Below, piece by piece: positions 52,644-60,717 of a stretch of 64,000 nt of DNA. The number at the start of each line of letters is the position of its first letter. Within the stretch, counting starts at the first letter, position 1. Below the pieces are notes generated by a model, which was not told the DNA's origin, did not search any database, and worked only from the letters and a program-made list of their open reading frames with translations. The translations under genes and the position numbers were made by a program. This stretch comes from CAZDKK01 sp964603725 (GTDB lineage: Bacteria > Eisenbacteria > RBG-16-71-46 > CAIMUX01 > WJJG01): NCBI GenBank assembly GCA_964603725.1, contig CAZRWW010000018.1:11444-75443 (forward strand). Reading direction: 5' to 3'.

Positions 52644-53342
52644 CTAGTAGATCTCCGTTCCGTGCGGCCGCAGGAAGAGGTCCTCCACGAGGCGTCCCTC
52701 GCGCAGGGTCACCTTCCGCGTGGCGAACCGCGACGCAAAATCCACGTTGTGGGTCGCTACGATGATCGTCGTGCCCACCAGATGGAGCTGCTCGAGCAGC
52801 AGCATGAGCTCGAAGCCGGTCTGCTCGTCGAGGTTGCCGGTGGGCTCGTCCGCCAGCAGGATCGGCGGCTCATGGATGAGCGCGCGGCCCACCGCCGCGC
52901 GCTGCTGCTCGCCGCCGGAGAGCTCGTGCGGGAAACTGTTGCGCTTGCCATAGATGCCCACGGCGTTGAGCACGCGCGAGACGGCGCGGGTGATGACCGG
53001 GCGCTCCAGGGTGCCGGTCATGCGCAGGCAATAGGCCAGGTTCTCGAAGATCGTCTTGTCGCGGATCAGGCGGAAGTCCTGGAAGACCATGCCGCAGCAG
53101 CGCCGCAGGTGCGGGATCTCGGCCCGCGAGATCGAGTCGCTGCTGAAGTCGGCCACCTGCACCGTGCCGCGGGTGGGCCGCTCCTCCAGGGTGATCATCC
53201 GCAAGACGGTCGACTTGCCCGCGCCGCTCTCGCCGAGCAGGAAGACCATCTCCCCGGGCTCGATCTTGAAGGAGAGGTCGTCGAGCGCCCAGCGGCCGCC
53301 CTGCCCCGGGTAGGTCATGCAGACGTGCTCGAAGCTGATCAT
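52644..53342 (-). CDS. ftsE: Cell division ATP-binding protein FtsE
   Basis: The 232-aa ABC ATPase has Walker A GESGAGKST (37-45), Q-loop MVFQDFRLI, the ABC signature LSGGEQQR, Walker B ILLADEPTGNLD and the H-loop ATHN. ALDDLSFKIEPGEMVFLLG and the RDKTIFENLAYCLR segment are FtsE-like. It powers FtsX and thereby EnvC. It overlaps the S4 gene by 4 bp. Confidence 0.95.
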   Translation of the reverse strand: MISFEHVCMTYPGQGGRWALDDLSFKIEPGEMVFLLGESGAGKSTVLRMITLEERPTRGTVQVADFSSDSISRAEIPHLRRCCGMVFQDFRLIRDKTIFENLAYCLRMTGTLERPVITRAVSRVLNAVGIYGKRNSFPHELSGGEQQRAAVGRALIHEPPILLADEPTGNLDEQTGFELMLLLEQLHLVGTTIIVATHNVDFASRFATRKVTLREGRLVEDLFLRPHGTEIY

Positions 53343-53650
53343 CCCTCGGCCGTCCTGCTCGCCGGCGCGCCGGGCTCCCCGAATGGATCGGAGCGCTCCT
53401 CGCGCAGCACCGTGTAGAACGTCGCGGACGCCTGGCGGCTCTGCTGGCGATCGGGAACCTGGTCGATACGGATGACCCGCGTCCGGCCGGCGACCAGTCC
53501 GCGCAGCGTGATCTCATCGCGCGGATGGACCTCGCGCGCGGGCCGCACCCGCTCGCCGCCGACCAGGATGCGCCCCTCGCGGCATCCGCGGGTGGCTTGC
53601 GAGCGGCTCTTGACGAGACAGAGCCAGTGCAGCACCTGATCGATCCGCAT
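53339..53650 (-). CDS. S4-domain RNA-binding protein (HslR/RqcP-like)
   Basis: The 103-aa protein starts with an S4 domain: MRIDQVLHWLCLVKSRSQATRGCREGRI (in parts), GGERVRPAREVHPRDEI and RVIRIDQVPDR. Hsp15/HslR and RqcP, of this size, bind stalled 50S peptidyl-tRNA complexes and help nascent-chain rescue. The C-terminal 30 residues are polar and low-complexity. The gene is coupled to ftsE and sits 3 bp after surA. Confidence 0.8.
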   Translation of the reverse strand: MRIDQVLHWLCLVKSRSQATRGCREGRILVGGERVRPAREVHPRDEITLRGLVAGRTRVIRIDQVPDRQQSRQASATFYTVLREERSDPFGEPGAPASRTAEG

Positions 53651-53653
53651 CGC

Positions 53654-55084
53654 TCACTCGCCCCAGGCGCGCCTCTCGATGTAGTGCTTCTGCTTGAGCC
53701 CTTCGACCCAGGTCCGGTAGCGCTCCTCCAGCTTGGCGTTGCGCACCAGCTCGGTGAGCTCGTCCTCGATCTCCTCGAACGCGAACTCCCGCTCCGACTC
53801 GCGCCCGGCCACTCGGAAGATCTGGATCTCCCCCGCCGTGGCGAGGGGCTTGCTGGTCTCCCCCACCGCCAGCGCGGCGATCGGGTCGCGGATCGTCTCG
53901 CCCAGCGCGGAGAGCGGCAGCCAGCCCAGATCGCCGCCCTTATCACGCGACAGCGGGTCGTCCGAGTGCTGGCGCGCCAGGTCGGCGAACGATTCGCCGG
54001 CCTGCAGGCGAGCGTAGACGTGGGCGGCGAGATCCTCGGCCCGCGCGCGATCGGCCTGGACGATCGGAACGCCGAAGAGGATGTGGCTTGGCCGCACCCA
54101 GGCGCCCGCGGGATCCCTCTCCTGCACGAGGATGAGGTGATAGCCGAGGGGGCTGCGCAGCGGACGGCTGATCGCGCCCTGCTTCTGGGCGAAGAGCGAA
54201 TCCTCGAAGGCCTGGCCCAGGCGATCCACGAAGTCGCCGCGCTTGACGCGCTGGAGGTCGCCGCCGGTGCGGCCGTTGGGATCGTCCGACCAGCGGCGCG
54301 CCGCGTCGATGAAGCTGATCGCGCCGCTCGCGATCTGCCGGCCCACGTCGGCCGCTTGCTCCCGAGCCCGCTCGTAGAGGGCCGGGTCGGGCTTGACCTG
54401 GAAGACGATGCGCTGAAGATGGATGCCGCTCTCGCGCTGCGGCAGATCGGCGCGGTGCTGATCGTAGTAGGCCCGCACTTCGGCCGGGGTGATCTCTTCC
54501 TGGCTGCGGATCTCGCGCTGGATGAAGCGGCTGACCGCAATCTCCATGCGCGCCTGCTCGCGGTAGCGCGCCCGCAGGTCTTCCTCGGTCAGGCCTTCCC
54601 GGCCCAGTTGCGCCCGGAAGGCCTCCTCGGAACCGGCCTCTTCCCGGTTGCGCGCGATCGCGTCGTCCACGAGCTGATCGACGTCGCGCTCGTCGATGAG
54701 CAGGCCCTGCTGTTGCGCTTCGAGGTAGATGATCCGCTGCTCGATCTGCTGCTCGAGCAGCTCGCGGCGCAGCTGGCGCACGCGGGTCGAATCGCTCGGC
54801 TGGACCCTCATGCTCTGCAGCGCGAACACGAGCTGGGCCTCGAGCTCGCTCTGCAGGATCGGGTGATCATCCACCACCGCGATCACGCGTTCCACGACCT
54901 GGGGAGCGGCGGCGATCCCTTGCGTCGGCCCGATCGCCACCACCAGGGCGCCCGCGACCGCGCAGACCGCCAGCCGGCGCAGGGCGCCGCCCGGCGGGCG
55001 CAGGCTGCCGCCTGCTCGGCGCAGGCTGCTGCCCGCCCGGCTGCCCGCAGCCCTGCGTCGTTTCATTCCCCGATCCATCCGCAT
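53654..55084 (-). CDS. surA: Periplasmic peptidyl-prolyl isomerase SurA-like
   Basis: This 476-aa chaperone has an Arg-rich start, a signal segment (about 38-58), an N-terminal SurA domain (VERVIAVVDDHPILQSELEAQL, in parts) and two parvulin PPIC domains (roughly 215-315 and 330-420). Each domain carries the catalytic-site pattern: GIHLQRIVFQVKPD for the first, and PSHILFGVPIV plus KGGDLGWLPLSALGE for the second. SurA escorts outer-membrane proteins to the Bam complex. Of several in-frame ATGs, 55084 is chosen because GAGG lies 6 bases before it. It begins the large leftward operon. Confidence 0.9.
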   Translation of the reverse strand: MRMDRGMKRRRAAGSRAGSSLRRAGGSLRPPGGALRRLAVCAVAGALVVAIGPTQGIAAAPQVVERVIAVVDDHPILQSELEAQLVFALQSMRVQPSDSTRVRQLRRELLEQQIEQRIIYLEAQQQGLLIDERDVDQLVDDAIARNREEAGSEEAFRAQLGREGLTEEDLRARYREQARMEIAVSRFIQREIRSQEEITPAEVRAYYDQHRADLPQRESGIHLQRIVFQVKPDPALYERAREQAADVGRQIASGAISFIDAARRWSDDPNGRTGGDLQRVKRGDFVDRLGQAFEDSLFAQKQGAISRPLRSPLGYHLILVQERDPAGAWVRPSHILFGVPIVQADRARAEDLAAHVYARLQAGESFADLARQHSDDPLSRDKGGDLGWLPLSALGETIRDPIAALAVGETSKPLATAGEIQIFRVAGRESEREFAFEEIEDELTELVRNAKLEERYRTWVEGLKQKHYIERRAWGE

Positions 55085-55418
55085 GGCTAACCTCATGAAC
55101 TCTGGCGCCCCCTCCTCGGCCGGCCAAGACCCTTGGAGTGGGGAGGATACTTGACTGGTCGAATCCATCCAACCCCAAAGCCCGCGCCCGCGCGCGCGGC
55201 GAAGAATCGGGCGCAGGGAAGCGGCCCGCCCCACCGATCTATCCGGTGGGTGCCGCGCCGGGGCCTCTTGGGCACGCCCGGAGAAGGCGCTCGATTCGGC
55301 GGGACGGCGCGCTGCGCCAACCCGCCGGCGCTCCGGTCCGCGGCCACGGGCGCTCTGCGCCTGGGGCCGCGGGCGGAGGCCGCACACCGATCCAGGGCCT
55401 GAGAGCCGCGCGAACACC
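55085..55418. other. Divergent intergenic region, 334 bp
   Basis: This separates surA (leftward) from the GAF/HD-GYP gene (rightward). A leftward promoter is recognisable at 55144-55172. I see no gene, RNA or clear rightward promoter. Confidence 0.5.
55144..55172 (-). promoter_or_regulatory. Promoter for the surA-led operon
   Basis: On the minus strand, TTGGAT (55167-55172), a 17-bp spacer and TATCCT (55144-55149) place the start about 53 bp before the surA ATG. Confidence 0.5.
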
Positions 55419-57098
55419 ATGCCGGAACTCGAACACTTGACGCCGCGGCGCGAGCTGCTGGATGCGGGCTGGCTGAATCTGCTCGGCAGCCAGGCGCGTC
55501 TGCTCGAGGTTCACCTGCAGCTCTGGGCGCCCGATCTCACCCTGATCCTCTCGGCCCCCCCCGACGCGCGCCCGGCGGAGCTGCCGCGGGCATCCGAGCT
55601 GGCGCGGCAAGCGATTTACGAGCGGCGAACGCTGGTGAGCGGCGCCGGCGGCCGCCCGCCGCTGCTCGCCGTGCCGATCTGCTCGGCCGCCGACGTCGTG
55701 GCGGCGATCACCGCCCGCCCGTTCGCTCAAGTCGAACCGCGCGGCGGCCCGGGCGGTTCCCCGGCGCCCATGACCGCCCGGGGCGCGCCTGCGGCGCTCG
55801 AACCGGTCGCGCCGGGACCCGACCGCTCGGGCGATGCGGGGCCGTGGTACGACCCTCGTCACGGGACGGCCGCGGCTCATTCGGTGGCGCTCGCCGGCGG
55901 AGAGGTCGCGAGCTTGCGTTCGACGCTGCAAACCCTCGCCCGACTCATGGGCCAGCACTTCGATCTGCTGCAGCAGCTCGGCGAGCAGGCCGAGGAGCTG
56001 GCCAGCCTGCGCAACCAGCAGGAGCTCATGCACCGCTTCGCGGGGCAGCGCGGCGATCCGGCCGATTGGCGCCAGGCGATCGAGTTCATCCTCCAGCAAG
56101 GCTGCGCGGCGACCGGGGCCGACCTGGCCTTGCTCCAGCTGCCGACGGACCGGGCCCCGTTGATTGCCCGCCACGCCTGCTCGGCCAGATGCGGCATTCA
56201 GGCGGACAACAAGGAGCTGCGCCACCTGGCCGCACAGATCTGGTGGAGCATGCGCGGCTGGCCGAACCCGCAGGTCCAGGGACCGCTGGAGCAGATCCTG
56301 GGGCACCGAGCGGCGGTATCCGGCCCGGTTCAAGCCGCCGCCATCCGGCTGTGCCCGCAGCGTCCCAAGGCCGGCTTCCTCGCCTTCCTGCGCAAGGGCG
56401 CGGCGCCCTTCGCCGGCCATCAGCTGGGCCTGCTCGGGGCCCTCGCCGACCAGGTGGCGATGACCGTGCGCGACGCCGATCTGCACGAGGACTTGAGCGA
56501 GTTCCTCATGTCGACGGTCAAGGCGCTGGTGTGCACGATCGAGGCCAAGGATCGCTACACCTCGGGCCACTCGGCCCGCGTCAATCTGATCGCCATGCTG
56601 ATCGGCCGGCAGATGAACCTGCCCACCGGCGCCATGGAGGCGCTCAAGTGGGCCTCGATCCTGCACGACGTGGGCAAGATCGGGATGCCCGAGTCGATCC
56701 TGAACAAGCCCGGCCGGCTGGAAGAGGAAGAGTACGAGATCGTCAAAGAGCACGCCTGGCGCGGCTACGAGGTGGTCAATCACATCCGGCAGCTCAAGAC
56801 CGCCAGCCAGGCGGTGCTCTTCCACCACGAACGCCTCGACGGCCTGGGTTACCCGCTGGGCATCTCGGGCGAGGCGATTCCGCAGCTCGCCCGCATCATC
56901 GCCGTCGCCGACGCCTTCGACGCCCTCACCACCCGCCGGCCCTACCGTGACGCCTGGGGCATCGAGGACGCCTACGCCGAGATCACCCGCGTCTCCGGGA
57001 CGCAGTTCGACCCGGCGCCCGTGCAGGCCCTGGGCGCGCTCGTGCCGTTTCTCAAGGAGCACAAGGTGATGCTCGAGTCGGCCGACGTGGCGGCGTAG
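55419..57098 (+). CDS. GAF/HD-GYP cyclic-di-GMP phosphodiesterase-like protein
   Basis: The 559-aa protein has an N-terminal variable region with Ala/Gly/Pro linkers (about 95-165) and a coiled-coil-like helix (170-205). A GAF-like domain follows (about 210-365), then a canonical HD-GYP domain: GHSARVN (His384), LHDVGKIG (His416-Asp417), KEHAWRG, FHHERLDGLGYP (His469-His470-Glu471, GYP 477-479) and VADAFDALTTRRPYR. The active site is intact, unlike the HD-GYP at 18939-20456, so it probably hydrolyses cyclic-di-GMP in response to a GAF-bound signal. The ATG at 55419 has only a weak ribosome site. Confidence 0.88.
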   Translation: MPELEHLTPRRELLDAGWLNLLGSQARLLEVHLQLWAPDLTLILSAPPDARPAELPRASELARQAIYERRTLVSGAGGRPPLLAVPICSAADVVAAITARPFAQVEPRGGPGGSPAPMTARGAPAALEPVAPGPDRSGDAGPWYDPRHGTAAAHSVALAGGEVASLRSTLQTLARLMGQHFDLLQQLGEQAEELASLRNQQELMHRFAGQRGDPADWRQAIEFILQQGCAATGADLALLQLPTDRAPLIARHACSARCGIQADNKELRHLAAQIWWSMRGWPNPQVQGPLEQILGHRAAVSGPVQAAAIRLCPQRPKAGFLAFLRKGAAPFAGHQLGLLGALADQVAMTVRDADLHEDLSEFLMSTVKALVCTIEAKDRYTSGHSARVNLIAMLIGRQMNLPTGAMEALKWASILHDVGKIGMPESILNKPGRLEEEEYEIVKEHAWRGYEVVNHIRQLKTASQAVLFHHERLDGLGYPLGISGEAIPQLARIIAVADAFDALTTRRPYRDAWGIEDAYAEITRVSGTQFDPAPVQALGALVPFLKEHKVMLESADVAA

Positions 57099-57126
57099 CT
57101 CCCCGAGACGGCACCCTGCCCCCGAC

Positions 57127-57156
57127 TTGACCGCTGCGGGTCGCCCCGCCTAGGAT
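57127..57156 (+). promoter_or_regulatory. Promoter for the membrane protein at 57217
   Basis: TTGACC (57127-57132), an 18-bp spacer and TAGGAT (57151-57156) lie 60 bp before the ATG. Confidence 0.55.
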
Positions 57157-57216
57157 CCCGCTCGATCTTTCGGACCGCGATTCGGCCGCGCGCACCAGGA
57201 GTGGAGGGTTTCGACC

Positions 57217-58005
57217 ATGGCTCTGGCCCGATTAGGGAGGTGGGGAATCGCCGCGCGAGTTCTGCCGCTGGCTCTGGCCGCGGCGGCGCTCAAGTACGGC
57301 CTGCACCTGCTCGACTGGGAGGTGATCTCGCTCAGCCCCCTCTTCTCGGGACTCCTCGCGGCGAGCATCTTCCTGATCGGCTTTCTCATCTCCGGCGTGC
57401 TGACCGACTTCAAGGAGAGCGAGAAGCTGCCCGGGGAGCTGGCCGCCAGCCTCGAGGCGATCGCGGACGAAGCCGAGCTGGTTCACCGCGCCAAGCGCGC
57501 GCCGGCCGCCCGGGAATCGCTGGAGTATTTGGTCGAGCTGGCCGGGGCGATGCGCGACTGGTTCCACAACCGCGAGTCGAGCGACGGCCTTTTCGATCGG
57601 ATCGCGGGGCTCAACCACCACATCGCGGCGCTGGAACCCCACCTGACGCCGAATTTCGTGGCGCGGCTGAAGCAGGAACAGAGCAACCTGCGCCGGTTGA
57701 TCATCAGGATCCGGGTGGTGAGGGAAACCTCGTTTATCCAGACGGGCTACGTGATCGCTCAGATCACCTCGACCCTGCTCGTGTTTGGACTCTTGCTGGC
57801 CCGGATCGACCCATTCTACGAGTCGCTCTTCTTCGTCGGCCTGGTCACCTTTGTGCTGAGCTACCTGCTGCGCCTGATCCGCGACTTGGACGATCCGTTC
57901 GAGCACGACGGCGGCAGCGGTGACGCCGACGAGGTCTCGCTCAAACCGCTTGGGGATGTTGCCGCGCGACTGAAGCGGCGTATTGCAGCGCTGGAACAGA
58001 CATAG
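57217..58005 (+). CDS. Integral membrane protein of unknown function
   Basis: This 262-aa protein has an N-terminal TM pair (about 13-35 and 38-62), a central helical and charged cytoplasmic part with FKESEKLPGELAASLEAIADEAELV (about 67-91), and a C-terminal TM pair (about 175-195 and 203-225). The arrangement resembles bestrophin-like/DUF4239 membrane proteins, but I cannot confirm a family. GGAGTGGAGG precedes the ATG and a good promoter lies upstream. It is 79 bp ahead of the OPT transporter gene and may be co-transcribed with it. Confidence 0.65.
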   Translation: MALARLGRWGIAARVLPLALAAAALKYGLHLLDWEVISLSPLFSGLLAASIFLIGFLISGVLTDFKESEKLPGELAASLEAIADEAELVHRAKRAPAARESLEYLVELAGAMRDWFHNRESSDGLFDRIAGLNHHIAALEPHLTPNFVARLKQEQSNLRRLIIRIRVVRETSFIQTGYVIAQITSTLLVFGLLLARIDPFYESLFFVGLVTFVLSYLLRLIRDLDDPFEHDGGSGDADEVSLKPLGDVAARLKRRIAALEQT

Positions 58006-58084
58006 GTGGAGGCGGCGGGACGCGCCCGCGTCGGCCCGGCCGGCGATGACCGCCCAGGACGAACCTGACAGAGGAGGACCCTGC

Positions 58085-60406
58085 GTGGCTCACTCCAACG
58101 TGCCTGCCGATGCCCCCCGCTCGACCGCCCCCGCCTTCCAGCCCTACATCGCCGCCGGCACCGTGATGCGCGAGATGACCCTGCGCGCGGTGCTGATGGG
58201 CACGGTGCTGGGGATGATCTTCGGGGCCTCTTCGCTCTACCTGGTCCTGAAGGTGGGCCTGACGGTGAGCGCCTCGATTCCGGTGGCGGTGATCGCGATT
58301 ACGCTCTTCCGGCTGGCCTCGAAGCTGGGCGTGCGCGACGCGACGATCCTTGAGAACAACATCGTCCAGACCGCCGGCTCGGCGGGCGAGTCGATCGCCT
58401 TCGGCATCGGCGTCACCATGCCGGCCATCATGATCCTGGGCTTCGACCTCGAGATCACGCGCGTCATGCTGGTCGCCGTGCTGGGCGCGCTCCTGGGGAT
58501 CCTGATGATGATCCCCCTGCGGCGCGCGCTGATCGTCCAGCAGCACGGGGTTCTCAAGTACCCCGAGGGCACGGCCTGCGCGGAGGTGCTCAAAGCGGGC
58601 GCCTCGGAGGAGTCGCGCCGCCTGGCCTCCGCGGCCGCGCAGGAGGAGGCGCGGGCGGCCGAGGCTGCGGGCCTGAAATCGGGCACCAGCGGCCGCACGA
58701 TCTTCACCGGCTTCGGGATCGGCCTGCTGTACAAGACCCTGATGGTGGCGCTCAAAGGGTGGAAGGACGTGCCCGAGAAGATCTTCGGCGCGCCGTTCAA
58801 GGCCGGGTCGATCTCGGCCGAGATCTCGCCCGAGCTCCTGGGCGTGGGCTACATCATCGGGCCCAAGATCGCCTCGGTCATGTGCGGCGGCGGCGTGATG
58901 GCTTACCTGCTCCTCATCCCGCTGATCAAGTTCTTCGGCGAGGCGATCCCCGGGGCGCTCGCGCCCGGCACGATCCCGATCAGCGAGATGTCACCCAATC
59001 AGATCCGCGGCGCCTACATCCTCTACATCGGCGCGGGCGCGGTCGCGGCAGGCGGGATCATCAGCCTGGGCCGTTCGCTGCCCATCATCTGGAGCGGTGT
59101 CAAGGAGGGGTTGCGCGACGTGGGCTTCGGCGCCAAGGGCGGCGCCGACATCCACCGCACCGAGCACGATTTGTCGATGAAGATCGTCTTCGCCGGGATC
59201 CTGGCGATCGTCATCGCGATCGTGCTCGCCCGGCCGCTGCACATGAACCTTCTGGGCGCGATCCTGATCGTGCTGTTCGGGTTCTTGTTCGTCACGGTCT
59301 CCTCGCGCTTGACCGGCGAGATCGGCTCCTCTTCGAACCCGATCTCGGGGATGACGGTGGCGACGCTGCTTCTGACCTGCATGATCTTCCTGCTGGTCGG
59401 CTGGACGGGCGGCAGCCACTACGTGACGGCGCTCTCGGTGGGCGCGATCGTCTGCATCGCCGCCTCCAACGCGGGCGCAACCTCGCAGGACCTGAAGACC
59501 GGCTACCTCGTGGGGGCGACGCCGCGGCTGCAGCAGACGTCGATCCTCGTTGGCGCGCTCGTCTCGGCGCTGGTGCTGGGACCGATTCTCCTGAAGCTGA
59601 ACGACACCGCCACCGTCTACGTGCCCATCGAGCAGGTCGCGCCGGGCCTGCGCACCGACCCCGGACCGCTCACCGCCCGCGAATCGCTCACCGGGCCGCA
59701 GGCGCGCGCCGACGGGCGCGAGTACCGCGTCTGGCAGAAGCGCGACCTGGTGGGCGGCCCCGAGGGCCGCTACTTGGTCGATGATACGGGCGCCGCCGTC
59801 TACCTGGTCGATCCGGGCATCAACGGCGCCTTCACGCAGCGGCCCGACGGCACGAGCGTGCGCAAGTTCGATGCGCCCAAGGCGACGCTGATGAGCTACA
59901 TCATCCGCGGCATCCTCGACCGGCAGCTCCCCTGGGCCCTCGTGCTCTTCGGCGTCATGATCGCGATCATTCTCGAGATGGCGGGGATCCCTTCGCTCGC
60001 CTTCGCGGTAGGTGTGTACCTGCCGCTGTCGTCCTCGAGCCCGATCTTCGTGGGTGGGATGATCCGTTGGATCGTCGATCGCCGGCGCCGGCGGGAGCTC
60101 AAGGGCGCGACGGTGACCGCCGAGCAGCTCGCCGCCGAGAGCGACAAGAGCCCGGGCGTCTTGATGGCCTCGGGCTACATCGCCGGCGGCGCGATCGCGG
60201 GGATCATCATCGCTTTCATGGCGGGCGTGCTCATGCGCCTCGACGATACGCTGACGCGCTGGTCGGGGGCGCATAATCCGTTTTACGGCGGGCCGGCGGC
60301 GGATTTGCTGGCGCTCGCGCCGTTCGCGGTCCTGTGCGCGGTGCTGTACCTCGTGGCGCGAGAGAGGCTGCTGGCGGGGAAGGCGGCGCGGGCGGGGGGG
60401 AGGTAG
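58085..60406 (+). CDS. OPT-family oligopeptide transporter
   Basis: The 773-aa product has about 14-16 TM segments and the family's conserved blocks (GSAGESIAFGIGVTMPAI, GTACAEVLKAG, LLGVGYIIGPKIAS, SSNPISGMTV, SNAGATSQDLKTGYLVGATP). A periplasmic loop of about 90 residues (roughly 515-605) contains an RxW and D-G-rich segment. OPT proteins are proton-coupled importers of small peptides or metal chelates; TIGR00733-type members fit best. The GTG start is chosen because GAGGAGG lies upstream of it; the longer ATG frames lack a site. Confidence 0.88.
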   Translation: MAHSNVPADAPRSTAPAFQPYIAAGTVMREMTLRAVLMGTVLGMIFGASSLYLVLKVGLTVSASIPVAVIAITLFRLASKLGVRDATILENNIVQTAGSAGESIAFGIGVTMPAIMILGFDLEITRVMLVAVLGALLGILMMIPLRRALIVQQHGVLKYPEGTACAEVLKAGASEESRRLASAAAQEEARAAEAAGLKSGTSGRTIFTGFGIGLLYKTLMVALKGWKDVPEKIFGAPFKAGSISAEISPELLGVGYIIGPKIASVMCGGGVMAYLLLIPLIKFFGEAIPGALAPGTIPISEMSPNQIRGAYILYIGAGAVAAGGIISLGRSLPIIWSGVKEGLRDVGFGAKGGADIHRTEHDLSMKIVFAGILAIVIAIVLARPLHMNLLGAILIVLFGFLFVTVSSRLTGEIGSSSNPISGMTVATLLLTCMIFLLVGWTGGSHYVTALSVGAIVCIAASNAGATSQDLKTGYLVGATPRLQQTSILVGALVSALVLGPILLKLNDTATVYVPIEQVAPGLRTDPGPLTARESLTGPQARADGREYRVWQKRDLVGGPEGRYLVDDTGAAVYLVDPGINGAFTQRPDGTSVRKFDAPKATLMSYIIRGILDRQLPWALVLFGVMIAIILEMAGIPSLAFAVGVYLPLSSSSPIFVGGMIRWIVDRRRRRELKGATVTAEQLAAESDKSPGVLMASGYIAGGAIAGIIIAFMAGVLMRLDDTLTRWSGAHNPFYGGPAADLLALAPFAVLCAVLYLVARERLLAGKAARAGGR

Positions 60407-60717
60407 GGTCGCGCGGGGGGGAGGGCGCTCGGGAAGGGAAGGCGCCGCCGGGATGTTCCGGCTCATCGGCGACTCGTTGCACGGCGCCCCAGGGCTCGCG
60501 GATCCTCGCTTCCATCGCTTGGATGAGAACTTGCCTGCCCTGGCAGCCTTCGATGACATGGTTGTTGCGGTCGGGACTACTGAGACAGCAGGTAGCGACC
60601 TCCCTGCGCGTATTCCCCTGCCGTGAGCAGTTACCGCTCAGCAGTCCGCCCTCCGGCTCGGAGGCAGGTAGAGGCAAGCTCACCCGTCCGCGCACTGACC
60701 GTCACGGGCACTCGCCG
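60407..60717. other. Intergenic region, 311 bp, with unsupported short frames
   Basis: This stretch separates the OPT gene from the beta-helix pair (which end at 60718). Its first 40 bases are G-rich. It contains short frames on both strands, including a minus frame with a peptide reading NTRREVATCCLSSP and CQGRQVLIQAMEARI, which could be a mobile-element remnant. I see no ribosome site, domain or complete gene. Confidence 0.4.

Noticed and set aside
60231..60695. A 154-codon minus-strand gene
   Set aside because: It starts from GTG without a ribosome site, runs into the antisense of the OPT gene and has a low-complexity C-terminus; only a possible relic is noted.
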